Of a stretch of 64,000 nucleotides of DNA, positions 40,302-49,156 are shown one piece after another (positions within the stretch are counted from its first letter, which is position 1; each line of letters begins with the position of its first letter). Made by a program: the position numbers and the translations under genes. The notes under the pieces are model-generated. The model worked only from the letters and a program-made list of their open reading frames with translations. It searched no databases and was not told the origin of the DNA. The stretch comes from an uncultured Bacteroides sp. GTDB lineage: Bacteria; Bacteroidota; Bacteroidia; Bacteroidales; Bacteroidaceae. The DNA is taken from positions 42,327 through 106,326 of the forward strand of contig CAAFTU010000040.1 of the NCBI GenBank assembly GCA_900766005.1, in the 5' to 3' direction.

Positions 40302-41372
40302 TTAATGAAGTTTTTCAAACTCCTGCATGCAGTCTATCAAAGCCTGAACGCTTTCTTTCGGCATCGCATTGTAGCAAGATGCACGGAAACCGCCTACTGA
40401 ACGGTGGCCCTTGATACCCACCATACCTCTTTCTGTAGCAAACTTCAAGAATTCAGCTTCCAGTTCCTTGTATTCAGGAGCCATCACAAAACAGATATTC
40501 ATGCGAGAGCGGTCTTCCTTGTTCGTAACAGTGCCCACAAAGAGCTTGTTGCGGTCGATTTCGTTGTAAAGCATATCAGCCTTTTCGATGGCACGGCGTT
40601 CCATTTCTTCCACACCGCCTTGCGCTTTGATCCAACGGAGCGTAAGCATAGCAGAATAAATAGGCAATACAGGAGGCGTGTTGAACATAGAACCGCCATC
40701 AATATGAGTCTGATAATTCAGCATCGTAGGAATGTAGCGGGAAACTTTGCCCAACGCTTCATCTTTCACGATGACAAAAGTCACACCTGCAGGAGCCAGG
40801 TTCTTCTGAGCACCGCCATAGATACATACATACTTTGACACGTCAATCGGACGAGAGAATATATCGGAAGACATATCGGCAATCATAGGCACCGGAGAGT
40901 CAAGATCAGTCTTCAGTTCAGTACCGTAGATTGTATTATTAGTAGTGACGTGGAAATAATCAGCATCAGCAGGAATCGTATATTCCTTCGGGATGTAAGT
41001 AAACGTAGCATCTGCAGAAGAGGCCACTTCCACTACTTCACCAAACGCTTTGGCTTCTTTAATCGCCTTCTTTGACCATACACCAGTATTCAAATAAGCA
41101 GCTTTTTTCTCAAGGAAGTTATAAGGAATCATGCAGAACTCCAGACTGGCACCACCGCCCAAGAACAATACCGTATAGCCGTCAGGAATATGGAGCAATT
41201 CTTTGAACAACGCTCTGGCTTCATCTACCACCGGCTGAAAATCTTTCGCACGGTGACTGATTTCCATAATAGAAAGGCCTGAGCCATTGAAATCTAAAAC
41301 CGCTTTCGCTGTTTCTTCAATCACTTCACGCGGAAGGATGGAAGGTCCTGCATTGAAATTATGCTTTTTCAT
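40302..41372 (-). CDS. serC: Phosphoserine aminotransferase
   Basis: 356 residues. NFNAGPSILPREVIEE start, LFLGGGASLEFCMIPYNF, DMSSDIFSRPIDVSKYVCIY and the PLP lysine in YGGAQKNLAPAGVT near residue 196; C-terminal GHRSVGGFRASCYNAMP. Converts 3-phosphohydroxypyruvate and glutamate to phosphoserine; also serves pyridoxal synthesis in many bacteria. Full length. It has its own promoter. Confidence 0.96.
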   Translation of the reverse strand: MKKHNFNAGPSILPREVIEETAKAVLDFNGSGLSIMEISHRAKDFQPVVDEARALFKELLHIPDGYTVLFLGGGASLEFCMIPYNFLEKKAAYLNTGVWSKKAIKEAKAFGEVVEVASSADATFTYIPKEYTIPADADYFHVTTNNTIYGTELKTDLDSPVPMIADMSSDIFSRPIDVSKYVCIYGGAQKNLAPAGVTFVIVKDEALGKVSRYIPTMLNYQTHIDGGSMFNTPPVLPIYSAMLTLRWIKAQGGVEEMERRAIEKADMLYNEIDRNKLFVGTVTNKEDRSRMNICFVMAPEYKELEAEFLKFATERGMVGIKGHRSVGGFRASCYNAMPKESVQALIDCMQEFEKLH

Positions 41373-41429
41373 AAGAATTTTGTTTTTGGTTCAACAATTG
41401 CGTTATCTTGTTTTTGTCTTTCGACATTG

Positions 41430-41460
41430 CGAATTTACTAATTTATTTCTGCCATGCAAA
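41430..41460 (-). promoter_or_regulatory. Promoter of serC
   Basis: On the minus strand TTTG (41460-41457), exactly 19 bases, then TAAATTCG (41437-41430), a close match to the Bacteroides consensus. Leader of about 50 bases. Confidence 0.65.
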
Positions 41461-41562
41461 TCTTTCTCGCTAAAAACAGCAGAACAATCAACGACCTTCT
41501 TACTTTTTTTTGAATTTAAGCACTATATTCGGCAATTTGTCAAGTAGAAATATCAAAACGGT

Positions 41563-42900
41563 CTATTTTGCTTGCTCTATGATAGTTTTCATCCCTTTGA
41601 TTTTCTCTCCTTGAATCAAGGTGAGCAGCTGCTTGGCCTTGGAGCGGCGCACAGCCACAAAAGAATAATGTTCCTTCACATCGATAGCACCCACGTCATC
41701 TCGGGTCAGATTTCCCTTCTTATAGAGGAAGCCGGCAATATCCATCCGACTGAGTTTTTCCTTTTTCCCCTTACCTATATATAAGGTCACCCAAAGAGAT
41801 TTGGAAGGACGTGGCGGATTTTCCGGGAGCACAGCTGTTTCCATTTCTGAAGACAGATAATTGGGAAGTTTCTCCTCTGCATGCAACAATAGATAAGAAG
41901 TACCAGTGGCATCCCAGCGAGCCGTACGCCCGTTTCTGTGAGTAAAGGCTTCCTCGTTTACAGGAAGATGATAATGAATCACATGCTCCACCTCAGGGAT
42001 ATCCAGTCCGCGAGCAGCCAGGTCGGTTGAAATCAAAACATGGCTACTGCCGTTTCGGAATTTATACAACGCTCTTTCACGATCGGGCTGCTCCATTCCT
42101 CCATGAAAACGCTCAGCCAGCAGTTTTCGCTCAGCCAGCAGCTTCTGCACACGATCCACTGCATCCCGGTGATTACAGAACACAATGCTCGAACTGCTGC
42201 CCAACGTACACAACAGATTATATAAGGTATCGATCTTGTCTTTGGAGGGAGAAAGCACTTTCATCAGCGTAAGACGTGATTCCTGCTCACTCGAATCGTC
42301 ATCCGGAAGGAAATCGAGCTTAACCGTACGGTTCAGACCGGTAAACTGCGGAATCTCTTCTGCATCGGTGGCCGACAGCAGCATTCGCTTCTTCAAACCG
42401 GTAAGCTGATCAATGATTTCGGCCATTTCGTCATGAAAACCGAATTCCAGCGATTTATCAAACTCATCAATAATCAATGTTTCAATACTGCCGGGCTGAA
42501 AATTACCCTTAGCCAAATGATCGCTGATACGGCCGGGGGTACCGATAATGAGAGCCGGTCGGGAACCGAGAATCGTTTTCTTCTCTTCAGCTATGGGATG
42601 TCCGCCATAACAGCAGCAGGCTTTCCAGGGCGTGCCCATGGCTTTAAACACACTTTCAATCTGCAAAGCAAGTTCGCGGGAGGGCACCAGAATGAGTGCC
42701 TGTATTCCTTCCGTGCCTTCCTTGAGCGTGAGCAACAGAGGCAGCAGATAGGCCAATGTTTTGCCTGAGCCTGTGGGCGACAAGAGAATGACATCCTTAC
42801 GGCCGGTAGCCTGTTCGAGCGATGCTTTCTGCATCGGGTTGAGCTCTTCAATCTTCAGATTCCGAAGAGCCGACTGTATCTTTTCATTTTTTTCCATCAT
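41563..42900 (-). CDS. DEAD-box RNA helicase with DbpA-type C-terminal domain
   Basis: 445 residues from ATG 42900 (MMEKNEKIQSALRNL); a longer frame would start inside the nqr terminator. Q-motif LNPMQKASLEQA, Walker A SPTGSGKT, ELALQIE, GTPGRI, motif II written DEFD instead of DEAD, motif III SAT, DLAARGLDI and HRNGRTAR. The last 75 residues (KLSRMDIAGFLYKKGNL, VGAIDVKEHYSFVAV) are a DbpA/CsdA RNA-binding domain, which targets 23S rRNA hairpin 92 in DbpA. Likely ribosome assembly; motif II variant noted. Confidence 0.88.
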   Translation of the reverse strand: MMEKNEKIQSALRNLKIEELNPMQKASLEQATGRKDVILLSPTGSGKTLAYLLPLLLTLKEGTEGIQALILVPSRELALQIESVFKAMGTPWKACCCYGGHPIAEEKKTILGSRPALIIGTPGRISDHLAKGNFQPGSIETLIIDEFDKSLEFGFHDEMAEIIDQLTGLKKRMLLSATDAEEIPQFTGLNRTVKLDFLPDDDSSEQESRLTLMKVLSPSKDKIDTLYNLLCTLGSSSSIVFCNHRDAVDRVQKLLAERKLLAERFHGGMEQPDRERALYKFRNGSSHVLISTDLAARGLDIPEVEHVIHYHLPVNEEAFTHRNGRTARWDATGTSYLLLHAEEKLPNYLSSEMETAVLPENPPRPSKSLWVTLYIGKGKKEKLSRMDIAGFLYKKGNLTRDDVGAIDVKEHYSFVAVRRSKAKQLLTLIQGEKIKGMKTIIEQAK

Positions 42901-42974
42901 GGGAACAAACATAGCTAAAAAAGTTTGATTTTGGATACACAAACGAGAAAAAGAAAAACGAAAATAAAAAAAGA

Positions 42975-43020
42975 AGCGGAACATCCGGCAAGTATTTCTA
43001 CTTGTTTCAGATGTTCCGCT
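42975..43020 (-). terminator. Terminator of the nqr operon
   Basis: AGCGGAACATC/GATGTTCCGCT long stem followed on the minus strand by TTCTTTTTTTATTTT. Lies 38 bases after nqrF. Confidence 0.85.
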
Positions 43021-43057
43021 GTATAGTTGCTTACTTCCTTACGGAAAAACTTCCGTA

Positions 43058-44326
43058 TTATCCACCGAAGTTATCGTACATAATAGAACTTTCTTCTACG
43101 CCGAGATCGGTAAGCATAGCCACAACCGCTTTTGACATCGGGCCAGGACCACACATGTAGTATTCGATGTCTTCAGGAGCTTCGTGATCTTTCAAATAAG
43201 TATTCAACATTACCTGATGAACGAAGCCAGCAGTGTACTTCACGCCCGCTGCATCAGCGGCAGGATCCGGACGGTCGAGCGCCAGATGGAAGTGGAAGTT
43301 GGGGAATTCCTTCTCAATACCGAGGAAGTCATCCAGATAGAACACTTCGTTGAGCGCACGGGCACCATAGAAGTAGTGCATTTCGCGGTCAGTAGTATGA
43401 AGTGTCTTAGTCATGTGCATAATCTGTGCACGAAGCGGAGCCATACCGGCACCACCACCTACCCAAATCATTTCCTTCTTAGAATCGAAGTGCGGGTGGA
43501 AATCACCGTAAGGACCACTCATCAACACCTTATCACCCGGTTTCAAAGTGAAGATGTAAGAAGAAGCGATACCCGGATTCACATCCATGAAACCGCTACG
43601 GTCTGCCTTAAACGGAGGAGTAGCGATACGCACTGTCAGCATAAACACGTCACCCTCAGCAGGATAGTTGGCCATAGAGTAAGCACGGATAGTAGGTTCG
43701 GGGTTCACACACTTCAGCGGGAACAGACCGAACTTCTGCCATGCCGGCAAGTACTCGTCACCGATAAGCGCTTTATCGATGTCTTTATCATAATCCATTG
43801 AGAATGCAGGAATCTTGATCTGAGCATAAGAACCCGGCAAGAAATCCATATGCGCACCCTTAGGCAACTGCACTTTGAACTCCTTGATAAACGTAGCCAC
43901 GTTCTTGTTGGAGATAACCGTACATTCGTACTCCTTTACACCCATCACTGATTCAGGCACCTTGATGCTCAAATCACCTTTCACCTTGCATTGGCAAGCC
44001 AAACGCCAGTTGTCTTTAATCTGTTTGCGAGAGAAATGACCCTTTTCAGAATCCAAAATCTCACCGCCGCCCTCAACTACCTGACACTTGCACTGACCGC
44101 AAGAACCTTTACCACCACAAGCAGATGAGAGGAAGATACCGTTTTCACTCATAGTGCTCAGCAAGCTGCCACCCTGACCTACCGAAATCGTATCTTTTCC
44201 ATTGATAGTAATATTTACGTTGCCCGAAGGAACCAAGAACTTCTTAGCTACCAGCAACACAATGACAAGCAGCAGAACAACCACGAGGAATACTCCAATG
44301 CTTGCTAATATCAAATTCATATCCAT
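43058..44326 (-). CDS. nqrF: Na+-NQR subunit F (NADH dehydrogenase, FAD and 2Fe-2S)
   Basis: 422 residues. N-terminal membrane helix (LILASIGVFLVVVLLLVIVL) and a 2Fe-2S ferredoxin domain with Cys in SACGGKGSCGQCKC and LACQCKV, then an FAD domain (RAYSMANYP) and an NADH domain (GGGAGMAPLRAQI, YYMCGPGPM). It is the entry point for electrons from NADH. Last gene of the operon; 18 bases after nqrE. Confidence 0.97.
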   Translation of the reverse strand: MDMNLILASIGVFLVVVLLLVIVLLVAKKFLVPSGNVNITINGKDTISVGQGGSLLSTMSENGIFLSSACGGKGSCGQCKCQVVEGGGEILDSEKGHFSRKQIKDNWRLACQCKVKGDLSIKVPESVMGVKEYECTVISNKNVATFIKEFKVQLPKGAHMDFLPGSYAQIKIPAFSMDYDKDIDKALIGDEYLPAWQKFGLFPLKCVNPEPTIRAYSMANYPAEGDVFMLTVRIATPPFKADRSGFMDVNPGIASSYIFTLKPGDKVLMSGPYGDFHPHFDSKKEMIWVGGGAGMAPLRAQIMHMTKTLHTTDREMHYFYGARALNEVFYLDDFLGIEKEFPNFHFHLALDRPDPAADAAGVKYTAGFVHQVMLNTYLKDHEAPEDIEYYMCGPGPMSKAVVAMLTDLGVEESSIMYDNFGG

Positions 44327-44344
44327 TGTTTATTCCTTTCTTAA

Positions 44345-44971
44345 TTAGATGTTCAAACCAGAGAAACACATAAATGCCATAGCCATCAAACCTACAGTGA
44401 TAAACGTGATACCCAGTCCCTTCAAAGGAGCCGGAACGTCTGAATAGGCCATTTTTTCACGGATAGCAGCCAAGCCTACGATAGCCAGCAACCAACCGAT
44501 ACCTGAACCGAGGGCATAAGAAACAGCATCAGCCACACCGCCGATGAATTTCGGATCACTCTCGCCCAGCGTGATGCGCTGCTGCATAAACAGAGAAGCA
44601 CCCATGATAGCACAGTTAACGGCAATCAACGGCAGGAAGATACCCAGTGAAGCATACAGCGACGGGCTGAAACGTTCCACAATCATTTCTACCAACTGCA
44701 CGATAGCTGCAATAACGGCAATGAAAAGGATAAAACTCAAGAAGCTGAGGTCTACACCCTCTACAAGAGCATCAGGACCCAACACTTTAGTCTGCAACAG
44801 ATAGTTGACCGGCAACGTAACCACCAATACGAAAGTTACGGCAACACCCAGTCCCACAGCAGTTTTCACATTCTTCGATACGGCCAGATACGAGCACATA
44901 CCCAGGAAGAAAGCGAATATCATGTTGTCCACAAAAATAGAGCGGACGAATAAACTTAATAAATGTTCCAT
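44345..44971 (-). CDS. nqrE: Na+-NQR subunit E
   Basis: 208 residues with six membrane helices. LFVRSIFVDNMIFAFFLGMC contains the conserved Cys of the membrane iron site shared with NqrD. A second helix group has NCAIMGASLFMQQR. It forms part of the sodium channel of the complex. 28 bases after nqrD. Confidence 0.96.
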   Translation of the reverse strand: MEHLLSLFVRSIFVDNMIFAFFLGMCSYLAVSKNVKTAVGLGVAVTFVLVVTLPVNYLLQTKVLGPDALVEGVDLSFLSFILFIAVIAAIVQLVEMIVERFSPSLYASLGIFLPLIAVNCAIMGASLFMQQRITLGESDPKFIGGVADAVSYALGSGIGWLLAIVGLAAIREKMAYSDVPAPLKGLGITFITVGLMAMAFMCFSGLNI

Positions 44972-44999
44972 GAATAATCTTTTTTTATAATGCTAAAAA

Positions 45000-45635
45000 T
45001 TATTTTTCCTGCAATTCTTTGTTGTGTGCACGTTGATACCAGATAATGCAAGCCACGATAATCAAAGCCATCGGCGGCATCAGCATCAAACCGTTGTTAA
45101 CATATCCCAGTTCTTTCAGCGGTTCATAGTTCAAGATATTGAAACCGAGCAGCGTTCCCGAACCCAACAGTTCACGGAAGAAAGCTACAATCACCAAGAT
45201 CTTGGCATAACCCAAACCATTGCCCACACCATCAAGGAATGACTCCCACGGACCATTGGCCATGGCAAACGCCTCCAGACGACCCATCAGGATACAGTTC
45301 GTAATAATCAGACCGACGTATACAGACAGCTGTACGCTGACATCGTAGGCAAAAGCCTTCAACACTTCACTTACAATAGTTACCAAAGCAGCAACTACCA
45401 CCAGCTGAACGATGATACGGATACGGTTGGGCACTGTCTTGCGCAACAGAGAGATAACCACGTTGGCAAATGCCGTAATCACGGTTACAGAAAGACCCAT
45501 CACGATAGCCGGCTCCAACTTGGCAGTAACGGCTAAAGCGGAACAGATACCCAACACCTGTACGGTAACCGGGTTGTTCATGCTCAGCGGAGTAGAGAAT
45601 ACTTCTTTATTCTTCTTAGAAAACAATTGTCCCAT
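45000..45635 (-). CDS. nqrD: Na+-NQR subunit D
   Basis: 211 residues with six membrane helices. MNNPVTVQVLGICSALAVTAK and IITNCILMGRLEAFAM are conserved; Cys in GICSALAV and TNCILMG fits the shared iron ligands. Partner of NqrE in the membrane. 4 bases after nqrC. Confidence 0.96.
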   Translation of the reverse strand: MGQLFSKKNKEVFSTPLSMNNPVTVQVLGICSALAVTAKLEPAIVMGLSVTVITAFANVVISLLRKTVPNRIRIIVQLVVVAALVTIVSEVLKAFAYDVSVQLSVYVGLIITNCILMGRLEAFAMANGPWESFLDGVGNGLGYAKILVIVAFFRELLGSGTLLGFNILNYEPLKELGYVNNGLMLMPPMALIIVACIIWYQRAHNKELQEK

Positions 45636-45639
45636 ATTC

Positions 45640-46335
45640 TTATTCCTCCTCTTTATTCGTTAAAAAACTCTTGTAATTGTTCAGACAGTTCTTCAACATG
45701 TCATTGACACCTACAGAAGTGATTGTACCACCAGAGATACCATCCACTTGATATTCGGCTTTTTCTACCTTGCCGTTCTTCACTACTCCCAAAGCCACTT
45801 CACCATTTTCGATGGTTTTCTTACCCGGGAATTGTCCTTGGAAATGAGGGGTTGCGATTTCAGCACCCAGACCCGGAGTTTCGCTGGCATGAGAGAAGTA
45901 AACACCGTATACAGTGTCTTTGTCGCTGTTCAAGGCTACATAACCCCAGATAGCGCCCCAAAGACCGGCACCGTATACCGGGAACACATATTTCTTTTCA
46001 CCGTTTACATCGGCCACAAATACGTGCAGGCGATTGTTTTCCTTAGCTTCCTTTTCGAAAGAAGTAGGGAACTTCTTGTCTGTATACTCAGCCAATTTGC
46101 CGCCTTCCTGCAATAACATATCTTTCATCTGATATTTGGCGAAAGCAGCATCAGCATCCTTCAAGTCTTCTGCCGACGCATTGAGAGAAGTCAAAATCTG
46201 CTTCTTGGTGTCGAGCTCAATGTTCTTGTTTTGTGTTTCTTTCAGCGAAGAGTTCACAAAAGCAAGCAAGAACGCTACGATAATAACCATTACCGAAGCG
46301 TAAATGATTGTATAACTATTACTGTTTGTATTCAT
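45640..46335 (-). CDS. nqrC: Na+-NQR subunit C (covalent FMN)
   Basis: 231 residues. One N-terminal membrane helix (YTIIYASVMVIIVAFLLAF), the periplasmic domain with ETPGLGAEI, and the FMN site GISGGTITSVGV near residue 204, where Thr carries covalent FMN. Electron carrier between NqrB/NqrF. 18 bases after nqrB. Confidence 0.96.
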   Translation of the reverse strand: MNTNSNSYTIIYASVMVIIVAFLLAFVNSSLKETQNKNIELDTKKQILTSLNASAEDLKDADAAFAKYQMKDMLLQEGGKLAEYTDKKFPTSFEKEAKENNRLHVFVADVNGEKKYVFPVYGAGLWGAIWGYVALNSDKDTVYGVYFSHASETPGLGAEIATPHFQGQFPGKKTIENGEVALGVVKNGKVEKAEYQVDGISGGTITSVGVNDMLKNCLNNYKSFLTNKEEE

Positions 46336-46353
46336 TTCTTTTTCGGTATTTCA

Positions 46354-47535
46354 TTATTTGTTAGAGTTTAAAGCACGCTTCTCACGACGGCTGATATTGC
46401 TCTGAACTACACAGTAGTCAATCAGCGGAGCAAAGATGTTCATCAGCAAGATAGCAAGCATCATACCTTCAGGATAACCCGGGTTGAGCACACGGATGAT
46501 GATAGCCATTGCACCGATCAGGAAGCCGAAGATATACTTACCCGTTTCTGTACGTGCAGAAGTCACAGGGTCGGTAGCCATGAACACAGCACCGAAGCAG
46601 AAACCACCCAGCACAAGGTGTTCATACCAAGGCATCTGAGCCATTGCAGTGTCCGGACCGATAGCGTTGAATACGAAGGCCATGAATGCACCACCTACAA
46701 ATACAGAAAACATCGTTTTCCAGCTGGCAATGCCTGTCCACAACAGCAGGATACCACCCAAAGCGATGGCAATCACACTGGTTTCACCGATAGAACCCGG
46801 AATCAGACCATAAACCATATCCATAGAAAATTCGGGAACCGAACCGCTAGTAGCAGCCAGACCGAGCGGAGTAGCCACCGTGAGGCCGTCTACCTGCTGA
46901 CCCAAACCGAAGATTGAGTTACCAGACACCCATACGGCATCACCCGACATCTTAGTAGGATAAGCAAAGAACAGGAATGCACGAGTAATCAAAGCTACGT
47001 TGAAAATGTTCATACCTGTACCACCAAATACTTCCTTAGCAAAAATGACAGAGAAAGCAGTAGCGATAGCCAGAATCCACAACGGACAGTCTACAGGCAC
47101 AATCATCGGAATCAAGATACCCGAAACCAGAAAACCTTCCTGAATTTCTTCCTTCTTCCACTGAGCCACCACGAACTCAATGCCCAGACCCACAATATAA
47201 GAAACAATAATTTTAGGCAATACAGCCAAGAAACCGTAGGCAAACATTTCGAAGAAACTTGCAGCAGCAAAAGCTTCCGCACCAGCAGCTTTGAAATGCT
47301 GATAACCTACGTTGTACATACCGAACAAAAGAGCCGGCATCAAAGCAATAACCACCATCGACATGATACGTTTGCTGTCGATTGCGTCGTGTATATGCGT
47401 TCCCGTTTTCGCAGTGGCGTTGGGCACGAACAAGAATGTTTCAAAGCCGTCGAACACCGACTGGAATGCGTGGAGTTTGCCGCCTTCTTCAAAGTTCGGC
47501 TTTATCTTATCGAGATAATTTCTTAACGCTTTCAT
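46354..47535 (-). CDS. nqrB: Na+-NQR subunit B (covalent FMN, membrane)
   Basis: 393 residues with about ten membrane helices. GQQVDGLTVATPLGLAATSG contains the Thr that carries covalent FMN (equivalent of DGxSGATPL in other NqrB), followed by IPGSIGETSVIAI. It holds the ubiquinone/menaquinone site and the sodium path. The motif differs slightly from proteobacterial NqrB (TVAT for SGAT), as in other Bacteroidetes. Confidence 0.95.
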   Translation of the reverse strand: MKALRNYLDKIKPNFEEGGKLHAFQSVFDGFETFLFVPNATAKTGTHIHDAIDSKRIMSMVVIALMPALLFGMYNVGYQHFKAAGAEAFAAASFFEMFAYGFLAVLPKIIVSYIVGLGIEFVVAQWKKEEIQEGFLVSGILIPMIVPVDCPLWILAIATAFSVIFAKEVFGGTGMNIFNVALITRAFLFFAYPTKMSGDAVWVSGNSIFGLGQQVDGLTVATPLGLAATSGSVPEFSMDMVYGLIPGSIGETSVIAIALGGILLLWTGIASWKTMFSVFVGGAFMAFVFNAIGPDTAMAQMPWYEHLVLGGFCFGAVFMATDPVTSARTETGKYIFGFLIGAMAIIIRVLNPGYPEGMMLAILLMNIFAPLIDYCVVQSNISRREKRALNSNK

Positions 47536-47609
47536 TAATATTATTCTATTTTACAATTTACTATTTATCGTTTATCGACAGGACGATGTTCTCTATTACC
47601 GTCCTCCGA

Positions 47610-48959
47610 TTAAGCCATTTCCATGCGGAGCATATCCAGTCCGGCACGTACGATGCGCTGCAATTCCATCTTTGAAGAGCATACAAACTCACACAGAGCA
47701 AAGTCTTCCGGTGCCACTTCGTAGATACCCAATGCTTCCATGCGGTCAATATCACCAGCGATGATAGCCTTAATCAGGAATTCAGGCAGGATATCCATCG
47801 GAAGCACTTTGTCATATTCACCAGACATAATCATGTGGCGTTCACCACCCTTGATACGGGCATCCAACGTATATTCCTTCTTGCCCATCAGCCAGCTGAA
47901 ATAAGAGTGGTTGCTGCTGAACTGATCGAAACGAGGCATAATCCATCCCAGCATTTCGTGAATATCACTACCTTCAGGGATTACTGTAAGCTGGCTGTGG
48001 AAAGCACCCAGATATCCGTTCGGAGAAACTTGCTTTCCTGTGAGCACATTACCACTGATATAACGCAGTTCCTTACCTGTGGTCACATTGCCGGCAAATA
48101 CATTTGTCAGCAGAGCACCCACCTGAAGTTTGCAATAAGCAGGTTTCAACACTTCAGAGCCTGTCACAGCTACCGTACGAGTGAAATCCACACGACCGGT
48201 ATTGAAAAGACGGCCGATGAAAATAACAGCCTGCGGATCGATGGTCCACACCGTTTCACCCTTCGAAATCGGAGCCAGATGATTGATCTGAACACCTACG
48301 TTACCGGCCGGATTCGGTCCGTCGAAAGCAGTCACCGTCACATTCTTAGCCTGTGTCAATGCAGCTGCACTCTGTTTCACACTTACATTCAAGTAAGTTT
48401 TTGCCATCTTGGCAAGCGCATCCAATCCCGTCTGGAAGTTAGCTTCCTCACCTTTCAATGCCAATTCAAAGTTGGGAGCCAAAGGATTTGTATCAAAAGC
48501 AGATACAAAGATAGCCTTCGGAGCCACATCAGGATTCGCAATTACATCGTAAGGACGTTGTCTGATAAACGCGAAAAGACCGGCTTCCAACAAAGCGGCC
48601 TTTACAGCTTCCGCATCCATAGACGCAACATTCTTCTTACCAAACTCCAGATAGTCTTGCTCAGCTGCAGCTTCTACGACAATGTTCAGAACCTTACGGC
48701 GTGCACCGCGTTCTACACTTGTCACTACACCGCTCACGGGCGAAACAAACTTTACTTCAGGGTGATTCTTGTCTACAAACAAGGGTCCACCGGCCATTAC
48801 ATATTCCTGTTCTTTTACAACTACTTTCGGTTTCACGCCAGTGAAATCATCGGGCACGAGTGCATAAAATCCCGGCTCTTTCACTGTTGTGTACGTTTCG
48901 GCAGCTTTACCTTTCAGGTTTATGTCAAGGCCTTTGCGTAACTTTATTACATTTGCCAT
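47610..48959 (-). CDS. nqrA: Na+-NQR subunit A
   Basis: 449 residues with no membrane helix. KLRKGLDINLKGKAAETYT start, YVMAGGPLFVDKNHPEVKF, VGVQINHLAPISKGETVWT; C-terminal EALGIYEVAPEDFALCEFVC. Peripheral subunit that closes the quinone site. First gene of the operon; expressed from the TAAATTTG promoter at 48995-49002. Confidence 0.97.
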   Translation of the reverse strand: MANVIKLRKGLDINLKGKAAETYTTVKEPGFYALVPDDFTGVKPKVVVKEQEYVMAGGPLFVDKNHPEVKFVSPVSGVVTSVERGARRKVLNIVVEAAAEQDYLEFGKKNVASMDAEAVKAALLEAGLFAFIRQRPYDVIANPDVAPKAIFVSAFDTNPLAPNFELALKGEEANFQTGLDALAKMAKTYLNVSVKQSAAALTQAKNVTVTAFDGPNPAGNVGVQINHLAPISKGETVWTIDPQAVIFIGRLFNTGRVDFTRTVAVTGSEVLKPAYCKLQVGALLTNVFAGNVTTGKELRYISGNVLTGKQVSPNGYLGAFHSQLTVIPEGSDIHEMLGWIMPRFDQFSSNHSYFSWLMGKKEYTLDARIKGGERHMIMSGEYDKVLPMDILPEFLIKAIIAGDIDRMEALGIYEVAPEDFALCEFVCSSKMELQRIVRAGLDMLRMEMA

Positions 48960-48994
48960 GCTATAAATAAAATAATGGTTTCAAAAATTTGCTG

Positions 48995-49002
48995 CAAATT
49001 TA
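48995..49002 (-). promoter_or_regulatory. Promoter -7 element of nqrA
   Basis: TAAATTTG on the minus strand, matching TAnnTTTG, about 36 bases before the nqrA start. Directly upstream lies the terminator of the C1 peptidase gene. Confidence 0.65.
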
Positions 49003-49034
49003 ATAAATAAAAATGTGATATGATATAAAAAAGA

Positions 49035-49068
49035 AAGGGAATTACGGAAAAATATCCGTAATTCCCTT
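49035..49068 (-). terminator. Terminator of the C1 peptidase gene
   Basis: AAGGGAATTACGG/CCGTAATTCCCTT stem, 8-base loop, then TTCTTTTTTATA on the minus strand. Confidence 0.85.
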
Positions 49069-49156
49069 CGTTTGCGTACACTATTTGAAAGAGGGGCATT
49101 TTACTTCAGCATCTGCAATGCTTTCAGCCGCACCGGCTGAAGCTTCCGCCACCGAT

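Noticed and set aside
47835..48941. Long plus-strand frame opposite nqrA
   Set aside because: nqrA is unmistakable in operon context; the antisense frame is rich in His/Ser/Arg and has no family.
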